Positions 53,429 through 63,003 are shown, counted from the first letter of the stretch. The stretch is 64,000 bases of DNA from Sphingobacterium pedocola (GCF_015209965.1 NZ_MU158690.1:124854-188853); one strand, 5' to 3'. Program-made: numbers and translations. The notes: generated by a model not told the origin, from the sequence alone.

Positions 53429-56071
53429 ATGAGAGCCTTTTGCCTTTTATTTACCTTTTCACTTATTTTTTCGATAGGTTATACGCAGGACATTCAATCA
53501 ACCTTAGAGAAGGCGGATGATTTTTATCAGTCCAATCCGCAGGAAAAATTGTATCTCCATCTCGATAAATATGCTTATACCGCGGGAGAAACAATTTGGT
53601 TTAAGGCCTATACAACCATTGGCATCCATAATTTTTTTTCGAATTTAAGTGGGATTGCAAATGTTGAATTAATTAGCCCCAGTAATGAGGTTGTAGCAGC
53701 CATAAAAATTCCGCTGATTACGGGTTTAGGGATGGGCGATCTGCTTTTGAGTGACACCATCGTAGAAGGGTCATACCGCATTCGCGCCTACAGCAACTGG
53801 ATGCGCAATTACGATGATACCTATTTTTATGATCGTACGGTACAGATCAGCAATGGTCGCTTGGACAATGTGTTGACAACGACATCCGTGGTGTCGGAGG
53901 AGAAAGACCATAGATATTCCATTACGCTAAAAAGTTTTGCCGGAAATGCGCTTGCAAAAACAAGCGTGCGGTATGAGATCATGGACGGAGGTAAAGTAGT
54001 GGATAAAGGAAGGACCACAAGCGATGAAGCAGGTGTTGCGACGATAAAAGTAAACAAAAAGCACCAAACAGCGCTCATACAACTCCGGTTTGAGAACATG
54101 GAAAAGATGAATGTCACCAAGCTTATCAAAGCTCAAATCCCTCAGCAAAATAACCAGGTGCAGATTTTTCCGGAGGGAGGTAAACTGTTGGTTAATGCTG
54201 TTAATAATATAGGTGTCAAGGCTATTCAGCCGAATGGATTAGGGGTAAAAGCGAAGCTTGTTGTGTTAGCTGGTGCAGATACCATAGTCTCCGTGCAGAC
54301 GAACGAGCTAGGGATGGGGGCGTCTTCTCTATTTCTCAGCGAAAATACGACGCTCAAGGCATTTGGTGAATTTTCAGATGGCTCCAGGGTGGAGGTACCT
54401 GTCCCGGAGATTGCAACTTCCGGTTATGCGCTACTCGTCAATAATCTAAATCCAAGTAAAGTGTATGCGCAACTAAATGTTTCGCCTGACTTAATTGATC
54501 AAAAGGATATGTATTTTGTTGTGCAGCACTTAGGTCAGGTATATTTTGTTTCAAAACAGAAACTCACTAAAAACGAGTTGGTATACGCCGTCGATAAGAG
54601 TAAGTTACCGACTGGAGTCGTGACAATCTCTATTTTAAATGATCAATTTATGCCTGTTGTAGAGCGTGCTTTTTTTAGTTATAAACCCGAGAACATACTA
54701 CCCGTGGAAGTAAAGCTGGATAAAGAGGGGTATGGTAACCGGGAGAAAGTGAATGTAAAGTTGAATGTCGGTACCCCAGGAGACAGTATTCGTTACGCTG
54801 CATTATCCGCATCCGTTGTCGACCTCTCCAAAATCAAAGACGAGTATTCGTTAGCGCCGAATATATTGTCGACGTTATTGTTGAGTTCAGATTTAAAAGG
54901 ATTTATCGAAAATCCTGGCTATTATTTTAACAATGAAGTAAATACGGTCGATTTGGAATTTCTCATGCTTACACAAGGCTGGAGAAGTATAGATTGGAAA
55001 GATTTAGACACTACAGCTAAACATAAGTTTGAGCCTGAAAAGTCCTTAAAGATATCTGGCTATACAAAGAAGTTGGGTAGAAAGGCGGCAGAACCCAATG
55101 CATCCGTTCAGTTGATCTCTACAAAGAATTTTATGAATTTTATAGACACTCTGTCTTCAGAGGACGGTTACTTTGAATTTGATGAATTATTATTTCCGGA
55201 CAGTGTCAAGTTTTTGGTTTCTGCTAAAAATGAAAAAGGTAAAAATAACATTGACATTGAGATTAATTCGGAGGAAAAGCCTGCTCTTTCAGTTAATCGG
55301 AATGCTGCGCTGGAAAGGAGCGATATCAATGATTTTTATAAAGATGAAATAAGCAATTCAAAACAGTTTTTTGGTGAATTGGAACGTAATGGTTTAATGG
55401 AACGGGCGATTGCCATTGAAGAAGTTGTTGTAAGGGCCAAAAAGAAAAGAGCAGCTGAAAACTCCAGTAACCTCAATGGTTCGGGTAATGCTGATCAGAT
55501 TATATCGGCCGAGGACCTGTCTACATGTTCCACCCTTGAAATGTGCCTTGCCGGCCGGTTAATGGGCGTAATGTTTCAAGGAGGGATTCCCTATAACACC
55601 AGGGGGAATGTTCCGATGCAGGTCGTACTGGATGGTATGTATATCGAAGCAGATCAATTATCGATGATAAATGTCGCAGACGTAGAAAGTGTCGAAGTGT
55701 TGCGGAATATTAATTACACAGCGATATATGGCTCTTATGGGGGCAATGGACTGTTGATTATTACCTCTAAGACAGGTGCATCAGCTATGCGTAGTTTTAC
55801 GCCAAAGGGACTTGTTACGATCCAGCCGCAGGGCATCCATGTGAACAGGACATTTTATAAGCCTGCATACGATGTGTCGGATGAAGCTAAATTCAATCGT
55901 GACTTGCGTACCACGATTCATTGGGAACCGAGTTTAGTTGCCGATAAAGACGGCCAGACTTCTTTCCAGTTTTTTACTTCTGATGGAAAAGGAAAATACG
56001 TGATGGTTATCGAGGGGATTGATTTAGGAGGAAGAATCGGAAGGAAAGCGATCGAGTTTGAGGTTAAATAA
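53429..56071 (+). CDS. MG2-like surface protein with a TonB plug-like domain but no barrel
   Basis: 880 aa from the ATG at 53429 (TTG at 53375 opens the frame earlier but the signal peptide MRAFCLLFTFSLIFSIGYTQ fits the ATG). The first third is a macroglobulin MG2-like segment: EKLYLHLDKYAYTAGETIWFKAY and VEGSYRIRAYSNWMR. Several beta domains follow. Residues about 663-780 form a TonB-receptor plug-like block (EEVVVRAKKKR, MCLAGRLMGVMFQGG, VEVLRNINYTAIYGSYGGNGLLIITSKTG), after which the protein ends without a beta-barrel. Found in many Bacteroidota, role unknown; it may bind proteins at the outer membrane. Divergent from purD. Confidence 0.85.
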   Translation: MRAFCLLFTFSLIFSIGYTQDIQSTLEKADDFYQSNPQEKLYLHLDKYAYTAGETIWFKAYTTIGIHNFFSNLSGIANVELISPSNEVVAAIKIPLITGLGMGDLLLSDTIVEGSYRIRAYSNWMRNYDDTYFYDRTVQISNGRLDNVLTTTSVVSEEKDHRYSITLKSFAGNALAKTSVRYEIMDGGKVVDKGRTTSDEAGVATIKVNKKHQTALIQLRFENMEKMNVTKLIKAQIPQQNNQVQIFPEGGKLLVNAVNNIGVKAIQPNGLGVKAKLVVLAGADTIVSVQTNELGMGASSLFLSENTTLKAFGEFSDGSRVEVPVPEIATSGYALLVNNLNPSKVYAQLNVSPDLIDQKDMYFVVQHLGQVYFVSKQKLTKNELVYAVDKSKLPTGVVTISILNDQFMPVVERAFFSYKPENILPVEVKLDKEGYGNREKVNVKLNVGTPGDSIRYAALSASVVDLSKIKDEYSLAPNILSTLLLSSDLKGFIENPGYYFNNEVNTVDLEFLMLTQGWRSIDWKDLDTTAKHKFEPEKSLKISGYTKKLGRKAAEPNASVQLISTKNFMNFIDTLSSEDGYFEFDELLFPDSVKFLVSAKNEKGKNNIDIEINSEEKPALSVNRNAALERSDINDFYKDEISNSKQFFGELERNGLMERAIAIEEVVVRAKKKRAAENSSNLNGSGNADQIISAEDLSTCSTLEMCLAGRLMGVMFQGGIPYNTRGNVPMQVVLDGMYIEADQLSMINVADVESVEVLRNINYTAIYGSYGGNGLLIITSKTGASAMRSFTPKGLVTIQPQGIHVNRTFYKPAYDVSDEAKFNRDLRTTIHWEPSLVADKDGQTSFQFFTSDGKGKYVMVIEGIDLGGRIGRKAIEFEVK

Positions 56072-56109
56072 ATTTATCTAAAGGGATGTTAAATCCCCTT
56101 AGATAAATT
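56071..56109. terminator. Bidirectional terminator between the MG2 protein and exbD
   Basis: 16-nt arms (56071-56086 and 56094-56109) pair with one mismatch, loop TGTTAAA. It overlaps the last base of the plus gene and the stop codon of the minus gene (56089-56091). Confidence 0.7.
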
Positions 56110-56628
56110 AAGTGAGACAATTAAATTGTCTTCTTGCGGAGATATTTTGCTGAGCATATACCGTTTGGTGTCCGTGATACGCATCTCGTCAAGCGTGCGG
56201 ATGATATCTTTGGTACGTGCGTCCTTGTTCGGTTTAATCAACACGATCATATCTTTTCCTTCACTATTCTGGGGAATAGTACGTTTTAATTTTAATAGCA
56301 TAGCCCTCAGCTCTGGAGAATCCAACGCTATTTTTTGAGGTTTAGATAATGGTTGATCAAGATTTCCTTGATACCAGGTGACTTCATTTTCAGCAAGCAA
56401 AAGTGAAATGACACGGCGCTCGTCCATTTCTGCAGGTTTCTCATTGTTTTTATCCGGCATAGCTACATCCAATGAATTGGGCTTGTTAAGCGATGTGGTT
56501 AGCATAAAAAACGTAATTAATAAAAATGCTAGATCTACCATTGCGGTAAGGTCGACCTTGGGTGTATGCCGGCGTACACGATGTTTCTTTGTCGTTACGG
56601 GCGGTGACTTTTGATTTAACTCTGCCAT
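56089..56628 (-). CDS. exbD: ExbD/TolR-family biopolymer transport protein
   Basis: 179 aa. Short cytoplasmic tail, VDLTAMVDLAFLLITFFMLTTSLN with the conserved membrane Asp, and a periplasmic domain ending with MLSKISPQEDNLIVSLNLSKGI. It is part of the proton channel that energises TonB. No exbB lies next to it, which is unusual, and an additional exbD is common in this phylum. Confidence 0.9.
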   Translation of the reverse strand: MAELNQKSPPVTTKKHRVRRHTPKVDLTAMVDLAFLLITFFMLTTSLNKPNSLDVAMPDKNNEKPAEMDERRVISLLLAENEVTWYQGNLDQPLSKPQKIALDSPELRAMLLKLKRTIPQNSEGKDMIVLIKPNKDARTKDIIRTLDEMRITDTKRYMLSKISPQEDNLIVSLNLSKGI

Positions 56629-56817
56629 GATTTCGATAATTACTGGGTCAATTAAAAGAAGAAGCTTTTTTATATAGATGATGAGTTAAAGCTGCTTTTT
56701 CCATAATATCGTGTATAAAAAATGCTTATCTTGTGTCAAACTTAACGAAGTCTATTTTGTGTATATAAGCAGAATGTATCTTATGTTAGCGTGATTTTTG
56801 TAGCAGAAACAGTTGAA

Positions 56818-57588
56818 ATGATGAATTTTTTAAAAGTTAAGAAGGACGAACATATTTTTCATATCACCTTGGATAGAGGTAAGTCGAATGCAATTGATAT
56901 ACATCTTGTGAACGAACTTATTATCGCCATTCAGGAAGCCGAGGAGGATCCCGCGGTAGAAGGGCTGATCTTATCGGGAAAAGAAGGTTTCTTCTCGTCG
57001 GGTCTAGACCTCATTACCCTTTATGACTACAATGCCGAAGAAATGAAGGAATTCTGGAGTCGTTTTATGTTGCTGCTCCATACCCTCGCAAGCTTTTCTA
57101 AACCCGCTGTTTCTGCAATTACAGGACATAGCCCTGCAGGCGGCTGTGTATTAGCCATCTGTTGCGATTATCGTATTATGGCGGAAGGCGAATTTATTAT
57201 TGGATTGAATGAAGTCCCTGTCGGAATCGTCGTACCGAATAGCATCTTCGAGCTATACAGTTTTTGGCTGGGGAAAGCACAAGCATATCGCTTTTTGCTA
57301 GAAGGCAAGTTACTCAAACCACAAGAAGCATTGGAGGTAGGATTAGTGGATGAAGTCGTTGATTTCAATCGCATTCAGAATGCCGCCGTGCGTAAAGTGA
57401 AAAGTGTTACCCAATTTGAAAAAAATGCGTGGAGGCTTACAAAGCTCAATTTGAGAAAGCCTCTTCTATCAACGCTATCCGAAAATCATGACACTGTTAT
57501 CGAGCAGGTATTAAAGCAATGGTGGTCTCCGGCAACTAGAACGATTATGAAAACTATTATTGATAATTTAACGCATAAAAAAGCTTAA
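56818..57588 (+). CDS. Enoyl-CoA hydratase/isomerase family protein, resembling dodecenoyl-CoA (ECI1-type) isomerase
   Basis: 256 aa from ATG at 56818 (a second ATG follows immediately; a GTG at 56791 is unlikely). Crotonase fold: LDRGKSNAID, SGKEGFFSSGLDL oxyanion loop, GHSPAGGCVLAICCDYRIM oxyanion loop and IIGLNEVPVGIVVP. The GHSPAGGC...CDYRIM...IGLNE run is the ECI1 pattern rather than that of hydratases, which carry two catalytic Glu. It shifts 3-enoyl to 2-enoyl-CoA in oxidation of unsaturated fatty acids. Followed after 2 bp by a 2,4-dienoyl-CoA reductase-like gene, which supports this role. Confidence 0.85.
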   Translation: MMNFLKVKKDEHIFHITLDRGKSNAIDIHLVNELIIAIQEAEEDPAVEGLILSGKEGFFSSGLDLITLYDYNAEEMKEFWSRFMLLLHTLASFSKPAVSAITGHSPAGGCVLAICCDYRIMAEGEFIIGLNEVPVGIVVPNSIFELYSFWLGKAQAYRFLLEGKLLKPQEALEVGLVDEVVDFNRIQNAAVRKVKSVTQFEKNAWRLTKLNLRKPLLSTLSENHDTVIEQVLKQWWSPATRTIMKTIIDNLTHKKA

Positions 57589-57590
57589 AA

Positions 57591-58463
57591 ATGAATATTC
57601 AGGGAGCGTTAAAAGAAGAGGCCTTAAAAGGCAAGACAATTGTCATAACAGGCGGTGGCACAGGGTTAGGAAAAGCTATGGGAACATATTTTTCCGAATT
57701 GGGTGCGAATCTGGTTGTCGCTAGCCGTAAATTAGCTGTTCTGGAAGAAGCGGCGGAAGAGATTTCGGAAAAGACAGGGAATAAGGTTTTACCTGTTGCC
57801 TGTGATATTCGACACATTGAAGAAGTAGAAAGGCTGCTCGCGAAAAGTGAGGAAGCCTTTGGACAAGTCGATGTATTGGTCAATAATGCGGCCGGAAATT
57901 TCATTTCTCCTACAGAGCGACTTTCCGCCAATGCTTTTTCAACGGTGATAGACATCGTATTGAAAGGCACCGCAAACTGCACATTGACTTTTGGTAAAAA
58001 CTGGATCAAACGAAAGCAAACAGCAAACGTATTGAATATCATTACCACCTATTCTTTCACAGGTTCGGGGTACGTGGTTCCTTCTGCTGTCGCCAAAGGA
58101 GGCGTACTAACCATGACGCGTTCCTTAGCCGCAGAATGGGGGAAATATGGAATCCGTCATAACGCCATTGCGCCGGGGCCATTTCCGACCAAAGGGGCCT
58201 GGGACAGGTTGCTTCCCGGAGAACTTGCTGAAAAATTTGATTTTAAAAACCGTGTCCCGTTGAAACGGGTGGGATATCATCAAGAATTGGCTAATTTAGC
58301 CGCATTTTTAGTGTCTGATTTCGGAGGATATATCAACGGAGAGATCATCACAATTGACGGTGGAGAATGGTTGCAAGGAGCCGGACAGATGAACGGAATG
58401 GAAGCAATTTCCGAAGAAATGTGGGATATGATAGAAGAGACAATACGTAAAAACAAGACATAA
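57591..58463 (+). CDS. SDR-family 2,4-dienoyl-CoA reductase-like enzyme
   Basis: 290 aa. TGGGTGLGKAMG cofactor motif near residues 20-31, NNAAGNF near 97 and GGVLTMTRSLAAEWG with the family's Lys. YxxxK is replaced by the DECR-type arrangement (Tyr in ITTYSFTGSGYVVPSAVAKGG). The protein has a C-terminal extension ending IEETIRKNKT. Together with the isomerase before it, this is the auxiliary set for unsaturated fatty acids. Its stop is directly followed by the next ATG. Confidence 0.85.
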   Translation: MNIQGALKEEALKGKTIVITGGGTGLGKAMGTYFSELGANLVVASRKLAVLEEAAEEISEKTGNKVLPVACDIRHIEEVERLLAKSEEAFGQVDVLVNNAAGNFISPTERLSANAFSTVIDIVLKGTANCTLTFGKNWIKRKQTANVLNIITTYSFTGSGYVVPSAVAKGGVLTMTRSLAAEWGKYGIRHNAIAPGPFPTKGAWDRLLPGELAEKFDFKNRVPLKRVGYHQELANLAAFLVSDFGGYINGEIITIDGGEWLQGAGQMNGMEAISEEMWDMIEETIRKNKT

Positions 58464-59099
58464 ATGAAAGCACTATTTTTTACTATTTTCTGTGCAACGC
58501 TGTTATTTTCTTCTTGTAACCAAAACAGGAGCAAAGAACAAGAAACAGAGGATAGCACACAAATCAAAGTACCCCAATCCCATGAAGAAATACAACAGTT
58601 CCGTGAAGTCGTCACGCGTTTCGTAAGGGCTTACATCAGTCAAGACAACCGAAAAGCAAATGCGCTATTACATCCCGATTTGGGGTTTACGGTTATATAT
58701 AGGCCGGGGGTGGCAGATGTTTTTGCTAAAGTAGACAGCATCGATTTTGCACACCCTGTTCCAGCGTATTTTCCCTATCCAATTTTTTCTAACGATTATG
58801 TATTGACCTTCGAATCCCTTCCAACTTTTGATTGTGGCACGGAGAAGTGGAGCAAGGAAGGCTTCTTTTGCGATACGACATCTCATCCAGACCAACTGTC
58901 TAGGATAGCAGCATTTCAAAAGGAGTTTAATAAACAAGAGCTTTCCGAAGCGCAAATTGAAGAAATCAAGGCAGCTGAAAAGAAAAGCTACCGTGTTATT
59001 CTTACAGGCAGAGATCCGTTGATTTTTCACCTTCAGCAACAGGAGGGAGCTTGGTACATCACGGTATTGGACAGAGCGTACGCAGGTTGCGACGCATAA
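58464..59099 (+). CDS. Lipoprotein of unknown function
   Basis: 211 aa. Lipobox LLFSSCNQNRS, low-complexity acidic linker to residue 40, then a mixed alpha/beta part (FREVVTRFVRAYISQDNRKANALLHPDLGFTVIYRPG) with a C-terminal FHLQQQEGAWYITVLDRAYAGCDA, resembling an NTF2-like or DUF-type lipoprotein. Three cysteines remain in the mature part. Cotranscribed with the fatty-acid genes, function unknown. Confidence 0.75.
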   Translation: MKALFFTIFCATLLFSSCNQNRSKEQETEDSTQIKVPQSHEEIQQFREVVTRFVRAYISQDNRKANALLHPDLGFTVIYRPGVADVFAKVDSIDFAHPVPAYFPYPIFSNDYVLTFESLPTFDCGTEKWSKEGFFCDTTSHPDQLSRIAAFQKEFNKQELSEAQIEEIKAAEKKSYRVILTGRDPLIFHLQQQEGAWYITVLDRAYAGCDA

Positions 59100-59228
59100 C
59101 AATTGCAGATATGCCCATCGTTACTGTCGCAAATAATTCAGGAATATTTTTGTTGAATTAACAGCGATTTTATAGGAGCAATTTGGGGCATTAAAATTAT
59201 ATTTACAGCAAAAATTATAGTGTTAGTC

Positions 59229-60968
59229 ATGACAAACTTTGATAGTGAAACGAATGGCCGTATTCAACAATGGTTGACGGCGGAATATGATCAAGATACA
59301 ATAGCGCAAGTACAAAAATTAGTAGACGATAAGGAGGAAACGGAATTGTTGGATTCGTTCTACAAGGAATTGGAATTCGGCACGGGGGGGCTTCGAGGTG
59401 TGATGGGAGTCGGTTCTAACCGAATGAATAAATATACCCTGGGAAAAGCTACGCAGGGCTTGTCCAATTATCTAAAAAGGGAATTTCCCAATGAAGCGCT
59501 GAAAGTTGCCGTATCCTACGACAGCCGTAATAATTCGCAGGTTTTTGGAAAAATGGTGGCAGATGTATTTTCAGCCAACGGAATCAAGGTATACTTATTT
59601 GAAGAGTTACGTCCGACGCCTATGCTGTCATTCGCAGTTCGGCATTTCGGTTGTCAAGGAGGTGTAATGCTAACTGCTTCACATAACCCAAAAGAGTACA
59701 ACGGCTACAAAGCCTATTGGAATGATGGGGGCCAATTGGTTGCTCCACATGATAAAAACGTGATCACCGAGGTGAATGCAATACAGTCTGTTACCGAAAT
59801 TAAGTTTGAGGGCATTCAAGACAATATCACGGTAGTAAAAGAGGATTTTGATCAGATTTATATTGATGCTAACAAAAAATTAAGCATTCATCCTGAAATA
59901 GTGGAGGCACAGCAAGACCTAAAGATCGTATTTTCGCCGATTCACGGAACGGGTATTACTTTGGTGCCTAAGATACTTGAAGCTTGGGGATTTAAAAACG
60001 TAACGGTGGTTGAAGAGCAATCGAAGCCTGATGGCAATTTCCCCACCGTGATTTATCCCAATCCGGAAGAAGAGGAAGCGATGTCTATGGCGAAGCAAAA
60101 GGGAGAAGAGCTCGATGCAGACGTCGTTATGGCAACAGATCCGGATGCAGATCGCGTAGGTGTGGCCGTCAAGAATGCAAAGGGTAAATTTCAGCTACTG
60201 AATGGCAATCAGATAGGGAGCCTATTAATCTACTACGTGCTATCTGCGAAGAAGAAAAAACAGGAGCTACGTAAGGATGACTACGTGGTTAAAACCATCG
60301 TAACGTCTAATCTGTTTTCGGATATTGCGGCGAGTTTTGGCGTGAAAAGTTACGAAACCCTCACGGGATTTAAATTTATAGGCGAGGTCATCACTAGCCT
60401 GGAAGAGAAAGAAAGCTATTTGGTAGGAGGGGAAGAAAGCTACGGGTTTTTAATCGGCGACCTGGTTCGTGATAAGGATGCAGTGAATTCCTGCGCGTTT
60501 ATTGCGGAGATGACGGCTTATTTCAAAAATCAGGGAAAATCTCTTTTTGATGTACTTTTGGAGGTATATGAAAAATACGGATTCTATCAAGAGAAGTTAA
60601 TCTCCTTGACCAAAAAAGGAAAAGCAGGTGCCGATGAAATTAAGCAGATGATGATCGACCTTCGTGCTAATGCGCCGAAGGTATTGGGCGGTGTTGCTGT
60701 GTGTGAAATTCGGGATTATGAAAATAAAGTAGCCTATGATCTAACTAACGGTGAGCAGCGTGCAATCGATCTACCCAAATCAGATGTGCTGCAATTTATC
60801 ACGGTGGATGGGGATGTTATATCGGCCCGCCCTTCAGGTACGGAGCCAAAAATTAAATTTTACTGTTCCGTAAAAGAGCAGCTATCGGCGATCTCTGAAT
60901 ACGACACGGTAGCGCGGGCGTTAGAAGATAAAGTTGAACGGATTATGGGGGATATCGTAAAGAACTAA
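59229..60968 (+). CDS. Phosphoglucomutase/phosphomannomutase (alpha-D-phosphohexomutase)
   Basis: 579 aa from the ATG at 59229. Domain I has the catalytic Ser in TASHNPKEYNGYK, Mg-binding ATDPDADRVG near residue 300, sugar-binding GEESYGFLIGD near 402 and the phosphate-binding loop RPSGTEPKIKFY at the C-terminus. Interconverts hexose-1- and 6-phosphates for glycogen, cell-wall and glycolysis needs. Near-consensus promoter elements at 59198-59205 are poorly spaced. Confidence 0.94.
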   Translation: MTNFDSETNGRIQQWLTAEYDQDTIAQVQKLVDDKEETELLDSFYKELEFGTGGLRGVMGVGSNRMNKYTLGKATQGLSNYLKREFPNEALKVAVSYDSRNNSQVFGKMVADVFSANGIKVYLFEELRPTPMLSFAVRHFGCQGGVMLTASHNPKEYNGYKAYWNDGGQLVAPHDKNVITEVNAIQSVTEIKFEGIQDNITVVKEDFDQIYIDANKKLSIHPEIVEAQQDLKIVFSPIHGTGITLVPKILEAWGFKNVTVVEEQSKPDGNFPTVIYPNPEEEEAMSMAKQKGEELDADVVMATDPDADRVGVAVKNAKGKFQLLNGNQIGSLLIYYVLSAKKKKQELRKDDYVVKTIVTSNLFSDIAASFGVKSYETLTGFKFIGEVITSLEEKESYLVGGEESYGFLIGDLVRDKDAVNSCAFIAEMTAYFKNQGKSLFDVLLEVYEKYGFYQEKLISLTKKGKAGADEIKQMMIDLRANAPKVLGGVAVCEIRDYENKVAYDLTNGEQRAIDLPKSDVLQFITVDGDVISARPSGTEPKIKFYCSVKEQLSAISEYDTVARALEDKVERIMGDIVKN

Positions 60969-60969
60969 T

Positions 60970-61512
60970 ATGGAAAAATGGACACTGTTAGATTCTAAAT
61001 ATGTTATCCAACGCCCTTGGGCTACATTACGGGTGGATAAACTGCAATTGCCCAATGGTAATATAAAGGAAGAGTATTACGTGTTGGAGTATCCGACATG
61101 GGTGAATATGATCGGTATTACCACGGACGATCAAGTGCTATTTGTGACACAATATCGCCATGGTGCGGGTAAAATAATGACAGAGCTGCCTGCGGGCGTG
61201 GTAGAAGAAGGGGAAGACCCTGCAGATGCCGCCCAACGAGAGCTGTTGGAAGAAACCGGTTATGCTTTCGATTCCATCGAAAAGATAGCCGAGCTGTATG
61301 CGAACCCGGCTACAAGTGGAAATATTACCCATACCTACGTTTTACGTGGAGGGAAGAAAATACAAGAACAAGAATTGGATAATTCAGAAGACATTGACGT
61401 GGTATTGATGTCTATGGAAGAAGCCAAAGTATTTTTATTGGAGAACAAGATCGGTCAAGCGCTGCATTCTGCGGCGCTTTTTTACGCCTTTAAGCATTTG
61501 GGGGTATTGTAG
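60970..61512 (+). CDS. NUDIX hydrolase (ADP-sugar pyrophosphatase-like)
   Basis: 180 aa. Full Nudix box G-x5-E-x7-REU-x-EE-x-GU, seen as GVVEEGEDPADAAQRELLEETGY near residues 77-99. The N-terminal strand pattern and size match the ADP-ribose/ADP-sugar subfamily. Starts 1 bp after the mutase stop, so cotranscribed. Could hydrolyse nucleotide sugars or ADP-ribose. Confidence 0.88.
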   Translation: MEKWTLLDSKYVIQRPWATLRVDKLQLPNGNIKEEYYVLEYPTWVNMIGITTDDQVLFVTQYRHGAGKIMTELPAGVVEEGEDPADAAQRELLEETGYAFDSIEKIAELYANPATSGNITHTYVLRGGKKIQEQELDNSEDIDVVLMSMEEAKVFLLENKIGQALHSAALFYAFKHLGVL

Positions 61513-61677
61513 GTATTAAATGTGGATTTGTCGATTCGCGCATTTGCAAATCAGCTCTTCTGAATCGTTGGTTTGGTTTTAATAAGGATAGATAGGTTTT
61601 TGACCGGGAGTGCCCGCCTTCCGAAGGGCAGGCGAGCACATCGAAGATAATTTTGACTTTTTAATTTTGACTTTTTG

Positions 61678-61685
61678 TACCTTTG
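61678..61685 (+). promoter_or_regulatory. Bacteroidota -7 box 4 bp before the next start codon
   Basis: TACCTTTG matches TAnnTTTG exactly and is followed by CAAA and the ATG at 61690. TTTTGAC elements at 61651-61657 and 61665-61671 could provide the -33 contact. As with purD, transcription would begin at or near the start codon. Confidence 0.55.
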
Positions 61686-61689
61686 CAAA

Positions 61690-63003
61690 ATGGCAAGAGA
61701 GATATTCGAGACAAAACGAAAAGCACTAAAGATTAATCTTAATCCAGATATTTATGGGACATTTGCGGAAATTGGTGCGGGACAGGAAGTAGCCCGCAAT
61801 TTTTTTGAAGCGGGTGCTGCATCCGGAACGATTGCAAAGACGATGTCAGCTTATGATATGGCATTCAGCGACGCAATCTATGGGATGGAAGAGTCGGGAC
61901 GTTATGTAAGCCGTACGCGGCTGACCAAGATGATCCATCATGAATTTAATCTACTCACAGAACGTCTCCACGGTGACAAATATGTGAATAAGAAATTCTT
62001 TGCTTTCGCGGATACTGTCACTACCCTGAATTTTGCCAAAACAAATGAACCGCACGGTTGGGTGGGTATACGTTTTCAACATGAAGTGGGAGGCCCGACA
62101 AACGACATCATTATTCATATTCGGCTGTTGGATAGCGACAATAGGTTGCAATCTAAAGTGTTGGGAATTATTGGCGTTAATTTGGTCTTTGCAGCGTATT
62201 TTTACGCGAATGATCCGCAAACGATGATCGAATCATTGGTCGACAATCTTTCGGTAGGTTCTGTCGAAATCGATTTGGTAAAAGTTTCAGGGCCTGTTTT
62301 TGAGCAGGTGAACGAACGATTAATTAACCTCTATCTGATCGCAAAAGGATTTGCCAATGCAGCTATTTTCAGACCCGACGGTAAGGCGGCGCAGATTAAG
62401 GATTATCTCTATAAGAAGAATATAATTATCCTGCGTACAAAGTACCGTCAAAAATCCAATCCCAATTTTGATCTTTTCAACTTGGCGGTTGAACAGTTTC
62501 GCAAGAATACCGAGGCCGTGCCGGAAGATACTGTTGTGTTAATTGAGGTGCTGATGGGGAATGTATTGGACGAAGATAGTACGATTACGGATGAAGATTT
62601 AAGGTACTTCGCAGAGCGCGCGGAATATTTGTGTTCCACAGGAAACAATATTATGGTGTCCAACTTTAGACGTAATAATCATTTGGCGGAGTTTGTCAAA
62701 ACCTTTAGACCAAAACACGTGGGGATTGCAACCAATGTATCCAATCTCCGTAATATCTTTAATTCCGACAATTACAACAAAGAGCAATATACCAACGAAT
62801 TGCTTTCTTATATTTCTGGGATGTTCAGTAAGGATGTGAAGCTTTATGCGTATCCGTATTTGAATAAAAAAGATAATGAAATCGTCACCACGAAAAACCT
62901 GAGGGTTTCGGAAGAAGCAAAGCCACTTTTTGACTTCTTGATCAAAAATCAGTATATCGTCGATATTGAGAATTACGATGAAAAGTTTGTGAAAACGGTT
63001 TAA
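61690..63003 (+). CDS. Conserved soluble protein of unknown function
   Basis: 437 aa from the ATG at 61690 (a TTG at 61675 lies inside the promoter region). Begins MAREIFETKRKALKINL and contains YGTFAEIGAGQEVARNFFEAG, GTIAKTMSAYDMAFSDAIYG and NEPHGWVGIRFQHEVGG. It has no signal peptide and no membrane helix. I recall similar uncharacterised proteins in cyanobacteria and other phyla, but no family name can be given with confidence. The FRRNNHLAEFVKTF region near the C-terminus is well conserved in style. Monocistronic. Confidence 0.75.
   Translation: MAREIFETKRKALKINLNPDIYGTFAEIGAGQEVARNFFEAGAASGTIAKTMSAYDMAFSDAIYGMEESGRYVSRTRLTKMIHHEFNLLTERLHGDKYVNKKFFAFADTVTTLNFAKTNEPHGWVGIRFQHEVGGPTNDIIIHIRLLDSDNRLQSKVLGIIGVNLVFAAYFYANDPQTMIESLVDNLSVGSVEIDLVKVSGPVFEQVNERLINLYLIAKGFANAAIFRPDGKAAQIKDYLYKKNIIILRTKYRQKSNPNFDLFNLAVEQFRKNTEAVPEDTVVLIEVLMGNVLDEDSTITDEDLRYFAERAEYLCSTGNNIMVSNFRRNNHLAEFVKTFRPKHVGIATNVSNLRNIFNSDNYNKEQYTNELLSYISGMFSKDVKLYAYPYLNKKDNEIVTTKNLRVSEEAKPLFDFLIKNQYIVDIENYDEKFVKTV

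Noticed and set aside
57599..58048. 149-residue minus-strand frame inside the dienoyl-CoA reductase gene
   Set aside because: Complement of a conserved SDR; no homology pattern and no start signals.
58668..59102. 144-residue minus-strand frame over the lipoprotein at 58464
   Set aside because: The plus frame has a signal peptide, lipobox and operon spacing; the minus frame has none.
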